Shown: positions 35,346 through 47,100 of the stretch, in pieces
Numbering within the stretch: the stretch's first letter is position 1
Layout of the letters: each line of letters starts with the position of its first letter
Assembly (NCBI RefSeq): GCF_036588685.1
Contig: NC_086380.1
Coordinates: 30,336,474 to 30,400,473, forward strand
DNA length: 64,000 nucleotides
Direction of reading: 5' to 3'
From: Mytilus trossulus
Lineage: Eukaryota; Mollusca; Bivalvia; Mytilida; Mytilidae
Program-made: the position numbers and the translations under genes
Notes under the pieces: generated by a model
Databases searched by the model: none
Seen by the model: the letters and a program-made list of their open reading frames with translations, nothing else
Told to the model about the DNA's origin: nothing

Positions 35346-35719
35346 CTTTTGATAACTACTTATGATATTGATGATCTTCATAAGCGTTTCTCCGAAAGTA
35401 ATTTTTAATCTTCTTCTTTTCTTCTAATGAGTTTTTCCACTATAATTCTTTAACTGTCTATTTATTTACAAAGAAGTATATTGGGTGAAAAATTAGTTCA
35501 TACAGAAACTTAAATATACACTAAAATTGCTACCATAAAAGTAAATCAGAAAAATAAGAACAAATTCATGTCTCAAGACTTCAAATAGCAATATACTATG
35601 ACCAATATCGTTACATGTTCTTAAACAAAAACCTTGTGAAAATGGAAAATTTTGAAAATAATAGTCTTCAACAAAACCAACATTCACGAGTTGGTTGAGC
35701 GTTATGGAATAACAGTTTC

Positions 35720-36290
35720 ATTTTTGAAATACAAAGGCTTTTCTACCCCAGAAATAGATTACCTTAGTTGTATTTGGCAAAACTTTTAATTTTTTTTTGT
35801 CTTAAATGCTCTTCAACTTCGTACTTTATTTGGCCTTTTGAATTTTTTTTATTCGAACGTCACTGATGAGCATTTTGTAGACAAAACACGCGTCGGCGTA
35901 AATATAAAATTTGAATCCTGGTATCTATGATGAGTTTATTAACAGATGATACCGGATATGTTCCTTACTTCGTAACTACATTTTCCTTCCCTTTTCATGA
36001 ATGTGACCTACCGAAAGAGACTATTTAACAAATTTGTAATAACATGAGAAACACGACGGGTGCCATATGTGGATCAGAATCTGCTTACTCTTCCGTAGCA
36101 CCTAATATCACCTCAAGTTTTGGTTGATTTGGTGTTGCTTTATAGTTTTTAGTTTTCTATGTTGTTTCTTGTGTACTATTATTTGTCTGTTTGTCTTTTT
36201 CATATTTGGCCGTGGCGTTCTCAGTTTATTTTCGATTGATGAGTTTGACTGTTCCTCTGGTATCTTTCGCCCCTCTTCCAAATATTCATT
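35720..36290 (+). repeat. Family B unit (35720-35945) abutting a family A copy (35946-36290)
   Basis: The B unit ends 'gatgagtttatt'. The A copy starts near 'gataccggatatgttcctta' and ends 'ggtatctttcgcccctctt'. The A copy is nearly full length and in the same orientation as 45712-46083. Confidence 0.7.
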
Positions 36291-36299
36291 ATGCATTTG

Positions 36300-37510
36300 T
36301 CTGCCATCCATCAGTATTTATATTTTTGAACTTGATTAGCGTATTTGCATTAGGGCATCAAACTTCTTGCATTTATTACACAAACGTCCATATAACCTCC
36401 TTTTGAGATCTTGTTATCGATATTCAGATATAATTTTATTTTGGATGTAACGCGTTTTATGATTGGCTCATGTTGTTTTGATTATCAGCTCATATACATA
36501 AGTTTGTCATGTGACCGTGACATAAACATTTATTCATGGTTTACTACGGTTTAAAATAGAATTTGTAATTAAATCATAAGAAATGACTGTAATATTTCCC
36601 CTGTCTATTTGAAATACCATAAAAAAAGTGGTGCACACTTTACAATAACCCGCTATAGTATATGTCTAATAATAAATAAAAATACATACATTTATTGCTT
36701 TCTTGATTTGTGTCATATTGCAGTTGTGTAGAAAATTAAAAAAAAAGGTAAAATCACAAAAATACTGAACTCCAAGCAAAATTCGAAACGGAAAGTCCCC
36801 AATAAGATGGCAAAATCAAATGATAAAACACATTGAACGAATGAACACCAACTGTCATGTCTCTTATCTTAAAAATATGAATGCATTATTCATTTTACAG
36901 TTAAGGAAATAAAGCTCATTAAACTAGATAAATTAAGATTTATTGAATTATAATCATTATATTTTTTGGCATCCTGCAGTCGTTCAAGTCAGGGACTTTC
37001 TTTACTACTTTATACTTTAAAGTCATATGAAACGAGTGAGTGGTGAAAAATAATGTATATCCAACTCTTGAACCAATGCATGTATACATCATTCGCTTAG
37101 TCCTCTGTGCACGATTTTATCATTATTTTAGCAAATATATCATATAATCATCAATTTATTTTCTCTCTATTTGTTATGATTTAACAAATATGGCTGCTCA
37201 TGAAATGCCGTGTTTTGAAGCCGAGTTTTAACGATTGTCACCTTATAGTAAACAATTCACAAAAAGCATGGGTAATGAACACGTGTTTAACATGTATAAT
37301 CAGAAATTTGTTCATTTCAATGACAGATCCATGCGTATTGTGGTCACCGGATTTTTACGAGGAGGGTTACGCTCGGGTCACTATGCATATGGAAAATATG
37401 TCGGCGAATTGCTTGCTGGAAGCAAGCAATTAAAACTAAGTAAACTTCTTCTAAATGTGGACAAATTAAAGAATTTTCCTCAGAAAAAAAGTATATGTAC
37501 ATAAATTGTA
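36300..37510 (+). repeat. Unassigned repeat-like region
   Basis: 36740-36870 is a family E piece. 37195-37500 carries an 89-codon frame containing 'RIVVTGFLRGGLRSGHYAYG', which matches no protein family I know. I recognise the DNA around 'acgctcgggtcactatgcat' as a common mussel genomic repeat, so I treat it as non-coding. Confidence 0.45.
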
Positions 37511-37719
37511 GAATGAAAACTATCCATTTATTTATAAAAAAACATATTTTTTTTTTTTAATTTGGGGTTTCTTATGACTTTAATGTTCTGAAAATATTAA
37601 AAAAAAAAACTATATGTGATTTTAATTACTGTCATCACTATATTGGATTGATCAACTTATTTATGGCTTATTTCAAACCTTTTGTTTGTTACCTTATAAT
37701 TGTGATTAAACGTGTCAGA

Positions 37720-38130
37720 TTATGATTGGTGATTAAACCATACAAAACACTTTTTCTCGGGATATATCACTTTGTTTTGGGGAAATCACGTTTTTCTTGT
37801 ATTTCTCGGGAAATCGTGGTACCGGAAAAGGGTGGATTGAACCTGGTTTTAAAGCACTTAACCTCTCACTTGTATGACAGTCGCATCTAATTTCATTATA
37901 TTGACAACGATGTATGAACAATGCAAACAGACACAATAGGTAAACATGTTATTATGGTATTGTTTGGGGAATGTGTTCTCATTTCCACAGGTTTCAAACT
38001 TAATCATTTCAGACACATATAATACACAATTGTTTTGTATGTCTATGGTAATTTTTTCATCAATATTTACAAAACACAGTACCAATGTTGTGTTATCAAC
38101 TACTACATCTTTCAATCCTGATCTTTTAAA
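37720..38130 (-). repeat. Family E-like repeat
   Basis: Matches the reverse complement of 27620-27790 in part ('cttaacctctcacttgtatg', 'acaacgatgtatgaacaatg') and continues with unassigned sequence. Short ORFs on both strands are not conserved. Confidence 0.5.
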
Positions 38131-38403
38131 CTTCACAATATGATTGGAGAAAGTCTATTGAAATTGTGCACCTGCTATTTATTGAACTTAACTGTGTTTT
38201 CCTTGTCGTTCAGACTTCCAATGATTTTTTTCAACCACATTTGTCAAAAGGTGATAACTAGTTTTGTTTTACTCTTCTTTTGAGATCTTTTAAACTTACA
38301 AACATGTTGAGTTGGTGCACCTTCCATTATGGAGCTGCTTTAAGACTTTTTCCCCATTTTTGTATATTTTCATTTATTTAGTTCATTTAATTAAATGTCA
38401 GCA

Positions 38404-38755
38404 GGTTGTTATGCAGTGGCTGTCGTCGGTTGTTGGCTGTCATTATTTTTTACGGTAAGGTTTATCCAGTATTGGTGGGTGTACGGTTGTTATGCAGTGT
38501 CTGTCGTCGGTTGTTGGCTGTCATTATTGTTTAACAGTATGGGTTTTATCCATTATTGATGGTCGTACGGTTGTTATGCAGTGGCTGCCGTCAGTTGTTG
38601 GCTGTCATTATTGTTTTACAGTATGGTTTTATCCATTATTGATGGTTGTACGGCTGTTATACAGTGGCTGCCGACGGTTGCTGACTGTCATTATTGTTTT
38701 ACGGTATGGTCTTATCCATTATTCTTGGTTGTACATTTGTCATACAGTGACTGCC
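38404..38755 (+). repeat. Minisatellite, 81-84 bp unit, four copies plus a partial
   Basis: Units start 'ggttgttatgcagtggctg' at 38404, 38485, 38569 and 38652, with a worn fifth at about 38733. Frames across it give repeated peptides ('VVGCHYCLTVW'), but frame length changes between units, so it is not coding. Confidence 0.9.
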
Positions 38756-38759
38756 TTCA

Positions 38760-39374
38760 TAGTTGATTTTTTTTTATTAAGCACTGCTTTTTGGCTATTT
38801 TGTGGCGGCTAGTTTATATTGGTGGAGGAAGACGGGGAGCCGGGAGAAAACCAACGACCTTCGATTGGAAAACTGATAATTCTAGTCGATGGAATTAAGA
38901 GTCGAGTGCAACTGCACGAACAGGGTTCAAATTCACAATCTGACTGGCTAGTGATTTCAAGTAGTAACTACTTAGACCACTCAGTCATCTAAATAGTTGA
39001 ATTTTCCACTGAAAAAAAATACTGTGGTTCAATCGTTTTTATCAAATACCTGATTTAATACTTTATTCATGAGAACAACTGATGACGACGAGAGTCAAAG
39101 CCTGCACAGATCTCACTGATTGCAGAAAATTTGAACCACTTCAATCACCAATTATTATATCATGTTAAACTGTATCATAGTATTCCGTTATATGAATATT
39201 CTTACTTTACAATTTAGTCGGGATTTCTACGTGAACAGATGCTTTAAAAAGATTTTATGTGAATAAAAAGAAAAACTTTTAAGTCTGCACCTTGACGTTC
39301 GTATCCATGCTTATTATGGTAGCTGATTCTTAGCAAATATCTTAAAGCCACTAATTTTGTTTGTTTTTACAAAA
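38760..39374 (+). other. No gene seen
   Basis: Mixed sequence with a GC-richer patch at 38820-38900 ('gaagacggggagccgggaga'). No splice-consistent ORF found. Confidence 0.4.
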
Positions 39375-39512
39375 TTGTGGATTGATGCGATAAGAACATC
39401 GATGAACTACTGTTGCCTATCATTTCACATGACATAGAGTGCATTGTGGATTGATGCGATAAGAACATCGATGAACTTCTGTTGCATATCATTTCACATG
39501 ACATAGGGTTCA
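39375..39512 (+). repeat. 69-bp tandem duplication
   Basis: 'ttgtggattgatgcgataag' occurs at 39375 and 39444 and the 69-bp blocks differ at only a few positions. Confidence 0.9.
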
Positions 39513-40916
39513 GTAGTTTTTTTGTATCTTATATTATTTACCCTTTATTAGTACACTGAAGAATGGAGGTTTCAAAGAGAGTTGATCTGATGGTTATGCT
39601 GGTTTTTTTTTATCGTATAAAACTTAAAATGCTCATTCTTTTAACAATTAAGAATATACACCATGGAATATCTCACTTGCTTTACTGATCATGATTAAAA
39701 TAATGTAAAAAGTCAAAATCACGGTCTTACTAAAGGTATTAAATAGCTTAGCATTATCAATAATCCATTTAATTGAAGTAAATATCTGAGAAGCAGACAG
39801 CATAATGAAATCTAAAAGTTAAACAATAACTCTGAAAAATGATGGAATGGTAAAATGAACACTACCAGATGGACCTGTACTCCGTACAATCATTTATACA
39901 CCAAATACAGTTAACATATTGTGTATATTATCAGATCACGTAAACGTTACATTAAAAAATGAAACATGAAAATTAGGTGCAGGTTAGATGAACAAAGACA
40001 TACATGTTCACTTTACAATCGTTCTATGCACCAAATACGTGAGATTGATGCTTCATATAAGTGCAAAAACATATCAGCTGACAAGGGCACACAATCAATA
40101 CCGAAAGTCTATGAATATCAAGCGGTGGTGCAATTACCAATTACCAATAGACGACTTTCATATGTGTGAATTTTCTCAAACATGTGTTTATGTCACAATG
40201 CTTGATATCTTATGTTTTTAAAAACATAATAATAAACAAACCTCTGCGAGTTTTAACCAATTGATTCCAAATTCCCAAGAGTTGTTAAACCTATTTCTCT
40301 TATGGTCAAAACACTCATTCTGTTAAATTGATTTTTTTGTGAATGGTTGATTAAGTCTTTTGCACATATACCTGTGTATGTCCTGTTCCGGAGTGAAACA
40401 TTAACATCAGACATTTTATTGATTGATTGTTAGTTGCTTAACCTCCAGTGGCAAATATTTCATGCATGATCAGGACTCGAACAAGTTAACATAAATCAAT
40501 AGATATGTGTTGTCATAATAGAGACCATCATCAGACATTATAAAACTTTTTGTATGCTTCAGAATTTTATAAAATTTGGCAATAAGAAGATTTTCAGGTA
40601 GGAAGTTTGAGTGTTCTGTATATTAATGAAATCAAATATGTCAGTTTCCATGGATGAAATCTACATGGTCTTAACCTTTGAAAGTTACCAATGACCTTAC
40701 CAATAGCTAATGGAAATGTCTTAAATTCGTCTCATGATTCTGGAAAAGCCAATCAAGTTAACATTTGTTAATGCAGTTCTGGTATCACTTTTTGATAATA
40801 CACTATGTGGAATATGATACAAGAAATATGTCTTCACTCAAGAAAAAGACAACAGGCCACAACCATAAGAAAAACAGATATATTTGAAAGAAACAGCTGG
40901 AATTGCATAAAATAAT
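39513..40916 (+). other. No gene seen
   Basis: AT-rich, with short overlapping ORFs at 39966-40221 that have no recognisable motif. Confidence 0.5.
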
Positions 40917-40929
40917 AAGAATGTGTCCA

Positions 40930-41104
40930 TTTTTAATGTTTTAAGCGGTGTGAAATTTGTTTCGAATTTGTAAATAATCGTCTCTCATAATTCTATATGA
41001 ATGGCTTTTACATATGTGTATTTTGTTTTAAGCAATGTGTTATGTATTGCTTTGTAAAAGGTGAGACGTTAATAAAATATTGTATTGTATTGTATTGTAT
41101 TGTA
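40930..41104 (+). mobile_element. LINE-like 3' end with (TATTG)n tail, inserted in family H
   Basis: Ends 'gagacgttaataaaatattg' followed by about five TATTG/ATTGT pentamers, a typical non-LTR tail. Only the 3'-most part is present, as in 5'-truncated insertions. No ORF. Confidence 0.55.
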
Positions 41105-41285
41105 TAGTACAATGATGCACCATTCCCACTCCAATTTTCTATGAATCACTGGACCGTGAAATTGGGGTCTGAACTCTTATTTGGCATTAAAATAAGAAGG
41201 ATCATATTATAGGGAAAATGTGTACAATGTGTCAAGTTGATTGGACTTCAACTTCATCAAAAGCTACTTTGACCAAAAACTTTAA

Positions 41286-41530
41286 GTCACACGGAAAAAT
41301 ATTTTTGTTTGCCCAAACCCTACCCAAAGGTTGAGACAGTGGGTAGGTAGGTAGGTAGGCATTTCCTTTTTTTTCAAAAAAAGAAACTGAAGTATCAGAT
41401 GTTTATTAGTCTTCATGCCTATTTGATTAAAAAAAACTTCTTCAAATCAGGACAATAAAAGAATTTGAGTAGGCAGCCTTTTTCTGGGTAGGTAGCATTT
41501 GGGCAAACAAACCTATTATATATTATGGCC
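41286..41530. mobile_element. TTAA-flanked 245-bp element with 14-bp inverted repeats, inserted in family H
   Basis: TTAA at 41282-41285 and 41531-41534 flank the insert at exactly the point where the family H sequence breaks. The inner inverted repeats 'tttgtttgcccaaa' (41304-41317) and 'tttgggcaaacaaa' (41498-41511) are perfect. A GTAG-type microsatellite lies inside. TTAA duplication is characteristic of piggyBac-type transposition. No transposase is present. Confidence 0.75.
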
Positions 41531-42334
41531 TTAACCTGAAGCAAGACACTGACAGACAGATGAACAGATGGACAAATGTACAGATGCACAAACCAAAAGA
41601 CATTATGCACATTAATGGGGCTTAAGAAACATGGTTCAACAATATGCATAAACTTATTCTTTTTAATAGGTATTTTTTTAAACACAATCCAAGACATAAT
41701 TTTATATAAATCTTTTGGATGATGATATCTGCTTTTTCTAGATGATATCTGCTTTGTGTATTTGTTTAAAGAGCCAGTGTGGTTCTTAACAAAATATAAC
41801 TTCCTTCACCAAGGACAAAGAAATTTGTAGCTTCATTAGAATTCTTAATAATCAAAACATAATTTCAAAACAAAAACACAATTTATTAAAATAATCAAAC
41901 TTGGTAAACATATTATACTGGAAATAATAGGAATATCACCTCTTAGCAATAACATGATTATTAAAAACAGTGAACTATGACATAACTGTACTGATTTAAA
42001 ATATATGTTTTATATGGCATCGGTTTGCTGACTGCAAACCTAAAATAACAGATTTATGCACTGTAAAATAACAAAAAATGTTTTTTTTTTTGGTCCTGTA
42101 AATATCAAGTAAAACATCACAAACATTTTTACATTAAAAGCTGACATACCCTCAGGAAGATCAAGAGTTTTTTTTAAATATATGTTTATAAAACTACTTT
42201 ATGTAGAATGAAGATTTTGAGAAATACGATTATTTTCATAATAGTGATAAGCTTTCAAAAACATATATAATATTTAAAATTTAAAAATACCAATGCATGC
42301 CCATAGAATCAAGGACTATATATATCACATCAGT

Positions 42335-42485
42335 TACAGGGGAGGATCCAGCCATTTTAAAAAGGGGATTCCCAACCCAGGACAAAAAGGGGGGTCCAAC
42401 TTTATTTTCACATTCAAATACATTGATCATTTAAATAAAGGAGGGTTCCAACCCCCAGAAACCTCCCCCTGGATCCAACACTGGG
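42335..42485. mobile_element. Short element with inverted GGATCCAG ends
   Basis: Left end 'caggggaggatccagcc', right end 'ctccccctggatccaacact'. A related sequence with 'ccctccccctggatctgcc' is at 52440-52495. The interior has no ORF. Confidence 0.4.
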
Positions 42486-42961
42486 TTACTTGTTGATTAT
42501 GATGGGAGTTGTTTTATCACCTTGACTGGCTATACAGCCCTCATAAGGTCTGTTTCTTGTTTCTGTATGTGAAAAGGCATTTTACAGTAGTGTCATATAC
42601 ATTCCAACTTTGCACAAAGGAGCAAACATGTAAAAAATGTTAATAATTTAACATGACCTAAAAACATTGACCTTTATGAACTAATAAACAATGTGTTGGG
42701 TAACATACAGGTTATGCATGTATTGTGTTAAAGTACAAGTTTACTTTTATTTAAAATGTTACCAATAACAAAATCATTAGCTTTTTATGTGAATATATAC
42801 CAGTACATACAAAATTCACATAAAAGAGCAAAATACTTGCCTCACTTTCATATTTTTGACACTATATTAATTATAATATAATAATTATAATAACAATTAT
42901 ATGCAATACATTATTTTCCTCAGAAAACAATTAAAAACAAGAATGTGTCCAAAGTACACGG

Positions 42962-43420
42962 ATGCCCCACTCGCACTATCATTTTCCATGTTCAATGGAC
43001 CGTGAAAATGGGTAAAAAATATAATTAGGCTTTAAAATTAGAAAGATCATATCATAGAGAACATGTGTACTAAGTTTTAAGTTGATTGGACTTCAACTTC
43101 ATCAAAAACTACCTTGACTAAAAACTTTAACCTGAAACTCACACTTTTATTTTCTATGTTCAGTAGACTGTGAGATTGGGGTCAAAATTTTAATTTGGCT
43201 TTAATATTAGAAAGATTATATCATAAGGAACATGTATACTAAGTTTCAAGTTGATTGGACTTCAGTTTCATCAAAAACTACTATGACAAAAAACTTTAAC
43301 CTGAAGCAGGACAGACAGACGGACGGACTAACGGACAGACGAACGGACAGATGAACGGACAGAAGAACGGACGCACAGACCAGAAAACATAATGCCCCTC
43401 TACTATCGTAGGTGGGGCAT
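42962..43420 (+). mobile_element. Family H element, uninterrupted copy
   Basis: Begins 'atgccccactcgcactatc' and ends 'ctatcgtaggtggggcat', giving terminal inverted repeats of about 9 perfect and 19 imperfect bases. Inside are two tandem units of about 130 bp ('aagttgattggacttcaact' at 43078 and about 43246) and a GACGGACGGAC-like tract at 43310-43375. It is a non-autonomous DNA element. Confidence 0.7.
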
Positions 43421-43458
43421 AACAAATGTGTCCACTACCGTTTATAACACTAAAGTCG

Positions 43459-43875
43459 TACTGTGGATTCCTTATTATTTGTTTGATACTAATTTTTGTG
43501 GATTTTGATGGTACAGATGAACCATCAAATTTAGTGTTCAACAAAATTACAGATGAGGGAGGATAGGACATTTATCAGGACTCCGGGATCGGGTGTTTTT
43601 AAGCTCAGGATTTCGGGATTGACCCTTTTGGGATCCGGGAATTCTTGTTTTTGAATTTTCTGGACCTCGAGATTACGTGTTTTTAAGCCCGGGATTTCGT
43701 GATTTTGTGTTTTTAAGACAGGGAATTTGAGATCAGGATCCTGGCTACCCTCCCTCACATATGTACTCAAGGTTATAGACTTTGGCAATAACAAGAAATC
43801 AAATAACCACGAAAAAGTAAGTTTTCTTTAATCCAAGAAAATTGGTTGCGCTGAAAATAAATAAATCCACAGTTA
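43459..43875. mobile_element. Family I element with a nested element (43554-43757)
   Basis: The inverted termini are 'tactgtggattc' on the left and 'aaatccacagtta' on the right. Inside it, 43554-43757 is bounded by 'tgagggagga' and 'ctaccctccctca' and holds three 'gtgtttttaag' repeats. This is a second, younger insertion. Confidence 0.65.
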
Positions 43876-43910
43876 TTGCCCATCAATCTATGCCAAAAAA
43901 CTTTTTCTGA

Positions 43911-44063
43911 TACTGTGGATTCTTTTATTTTTGATTTAAACCAATTTTCGTTGATTTTGTGAGTGCAGATTTTGAAAAAAGATAAAATTAAATATCCACA
44001 AAAGTGTACGTTTTCCTCAATCCAAGAAAATTCGTACTAATGAAAATAAATGAATCCACAGTA
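43911..44063. mobile_element. Family I element, short copy
   Basis: 153 bp with perfect 11-12 bp terminal inverted repeats (TACTGTGGATTC), adjacent to the previous copy. It lies about 110 bp beyond the RNFT stop codon and could form part of its 3' UTR. Fragments of the family occur at 61640-61690 and 63825-63880. Confidence 0.7.
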
Positions 44064-44173
44064 AATAATCCCCATCCATCAATGCCAAAACACTTTTACA
44101 GATATTTTAAGCTGTCTCTTTTATCTCTTAATCTACGAGTTTGTTGATTTCTTAATGTTATTATTCAGACGTT

Positions 44174-47100
44174 TCAATACCACTGAATGTGGACACTTGT
44201 TGATCCATCTTTCCACTCTGGATTCTCAGCATGGATCTGAGTCCTACACATCGGGCATGTCTTTTCTCGATCAAACCAGACTGTAACACAACTCTCACAA
44301 AAGATATGCTGCAAAAAGAAAATAAGAAAATATAAACAAGCATAAACTCATATGTGTGAATAACTATTTTTTTATGTAATAAGTGAAAGCCACTTGTTTT
44401 TAAGTTCCTGTATTTGTGATTTTAGTCAGTCACTATGTATTAAAGTTTTAATAAACAATTAATACATCAAAGTTGGTATCATATTCCAAAAATAAACTTT
44501 TGATCTGATCAGATTTATCCTTTCCAAAACAAATGTTTTTATAATCAACATTTGGTTCTCTGATCTTAGATTCTTATTGGTCAAAATTCAATTATGACAT
44601 CAAAATACAATTATGATATCAAAATATAAAAAATTTGACATCAACTTGTAGAATCTGTTACTCTTATGATTTTTGTCCTTCCTTTCCAAAGATTTGCAGA
44701 AAGTTGTGTTTTCTATGTGTGACGTCATCAGGCATTGTTGACTTTTTCAGGAAGTCACAATAGGAAATTCAGAAGAAATCAAGAAAATTTAACGTCATAA
44801 CCAAATTTTGACCAATCATTAGCTGAGAATAGATACTTCACTAGTGATGAGAAATATTTTTCTAACACCCCTCAAGAAATGTGAAAATAGCACAAAAAAA
44901 AAAGAAATATTGTATCTCAATTGTAGAAAAGTAATTAATGTTTAACCAGGTCTGCCAGTAAATCAGGCAAATGCAGATCAACTTCTTGTATCACTACACA
45001 GTCAAATGCTAACCAATAATCTGAACCAATCTGCCAGCAATCAAGGTATTATGTGATCTACCCCATGTGCCACTCTGCCAGCAATCAAGGTATAATGTGA
45101 TCTACCCCATGTGCCACTCTGCCAGCAATCAAGGTATAATGTGATCTACCCCATGTGCCACTCTGCCAGCAATCAAGGTATAATGTGATCTACCCCATGT
45201 GCCACTCTGCCAGCAATCAAGGTATAATGTGATCTACCCCATGTGCCACTCTGCCAGCAATCAAGGTATAATGTGATCTACCCCATGTGCCACTCTGCCA
45301 GCAATCAAGGTATCATGTGATCTACCCCATGTGCCACTCTGCCAGCCAAACCACTAATTTAACTGATAATAAAGAAGAAATACCTACTTTACAAGCCAAC
45401 ATCACTGGATCTTTATAATCATCTTGGCAGATGGGACAACTTTCTTCTCTAGATGTTATATCACTTTGGCTTGGTCGGGTTCCATAGGACTAAAATACAA
45501 ACATATTGTGTTCAATTCATGTTTCTTAAAACGTAAAAATTACAAGAATATAATAAAAGCACGAACAAGCATTGTCAGTCAAAATATCTTTTTTAAAAGA
45601 AATGCTAACTTTAGACATATATAAATTCACATTTTAAATTTTCTATCTATTATTAAATGACAGCATATGCAGCAAGAGTTAATACATTCGGTTTCTCAGC
45701 ATGTTGAATAAGGGTTGGTTGACCGTTATGGAATAACCGTTTCACAAATGATATCGGATATGTTCCTTACGTCGTAACTACAATCCCCTTCCCTTTCATG
45801 AATATGACCTACCGAGTTAGACTATTTACCGGATTTGTAATCACATAAGCAACACGACGGGTGCCGCATGTGGAGCAGGATCTGCTTACCCTTCCGGAGC
45901 ACATGAGATCACCCCTAGTTTTTGGTGGGGTTCGTGTTGTTTATTCTTTAGTTTTCTATGTTATGTCACGTGTACTATTGTTTTTCTGTTTGTCTTTTTC
46001 ATTTTTAGCCATGGCGTTGTCAGTTTGTTTTAGATTTATGAGTTTGACTGTCCCTTTGGTATCTTTCGTCCCTCTTCTTTTACTCAAATACAATATTTGG
46101 TGACATTCATCCTGTCGCATTTTTCACATAAATCAAATCATTAGGGCTGTTCCAGAAACTAGTATGTTCCCCCTCCTCCCCAAGGACTTCACTTTTTTTA
46201 ACCCCAAACACCCACAGATATAAGAATTAATTAGAGCATCACTCCCTTTGCATTTTGGTATTTTTTTTAAAATACAACCACCCACATAAAATTTTAAAAA
46301 GTTTGCTTACCTTAGGGGGAGGGGGTGCATAGTATTTAACTGGGAAAATCCTTTCTTGTATATTGTAAAAAAAATACTTACAATATCTGTTCTGAGTCTA
46401 CCAACAGCATTGTATACATCTTGGATTTTTACCATTGTATTATTTAGCTGAAATGAAAAAAAAACTTCATCAGTATTCATTTTTCTCATATTCTAATTTA
46501 TTTCCTAAGGAATTCTTTACTTTCAAAATTCATTAAAATTACTGCTTAAATTTATTTACTTTGAAAACACTATTTGATGGCGATGTGTGTTATGTATTTA
46601 CAACAACATATGTTCTGTTGAAACCAGGATAATTTGTGTTTTAAGCTGGTACCAAACACCCAAATAAAACTAATTTGGTTCGTTTAATTTCCAAAAAATT
46701 TTGACAAAATATGTTAATACTTAAACAATTTGACAAAAATATAAAAATTTCAATAAACTTGAACCACACTCTTTCATCAGAAACATTTTATTTGGATATA
46801 ACAAACACTAATTTTGATAATTGAGAAGCATAATATTTCCCTTTACATAGAAAGTGTTTACAAAAGTTATGCTGATTTTTACAGAGTTTTCTCCCTGTAT
46901 AGTTATGAATCACCTTAAAAAACAAAGATGCAGCTCATTTGTTAGAAAAATATAGGAATGCGTTGACTGCAAATTACCACTACCATCAATGGATTTAAAT
47001 TATATGTTTTCCTTGAACAATTTTTTTTTAAATTGAATAATTTGTGGATTTTCTGCCCTTGTAGGCATGTACTTGAATATAAATTCAAATATTACATATG

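Larger units (their letters stand above)
40917..41620 (+). mobile_element. Family H element, interrupted by two insertions
   Basis: The pieces 40917-40929, 41105-41285 and 41531-41620 align in order with the uninterrupted copy at 42940-43420: 'aagaatgtgtcca', then 'agtacaatgatgcacc', then 'ttaacctgaagcaagac'. The gaps hold a LINE-like 3' end and a TTAA-flanked element. Confidence 0.7.

Noticed and set aside
36108..36406. Overlapping ORFs on both strands with recurring peptide 'LTVPLVSF'
   Set aside because: The same peptide appears at 2801, 21457, 45861 and 51717 because all are copies of repeat family A.
37200..37504. 89-codon ORF containing 'RIVVTGFLRGGLRSGHYAYG'
   Set aside because: Looks protein-like, but I recognise the DNA as a common mussel repeat and found no splice partners.
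38404..38812. 106-codon ORF with repeated 'GCHYCLTVW'
   Set aside because: It is translation of the 81-84 bp minisatellite.
41419..43571. Minus-strand ORFs with 'PSVRPSVCP'-like peptides
   Set aside because: These translate the GACGGACGGAC-type tract of family H elements; low complexity, not protein coding.
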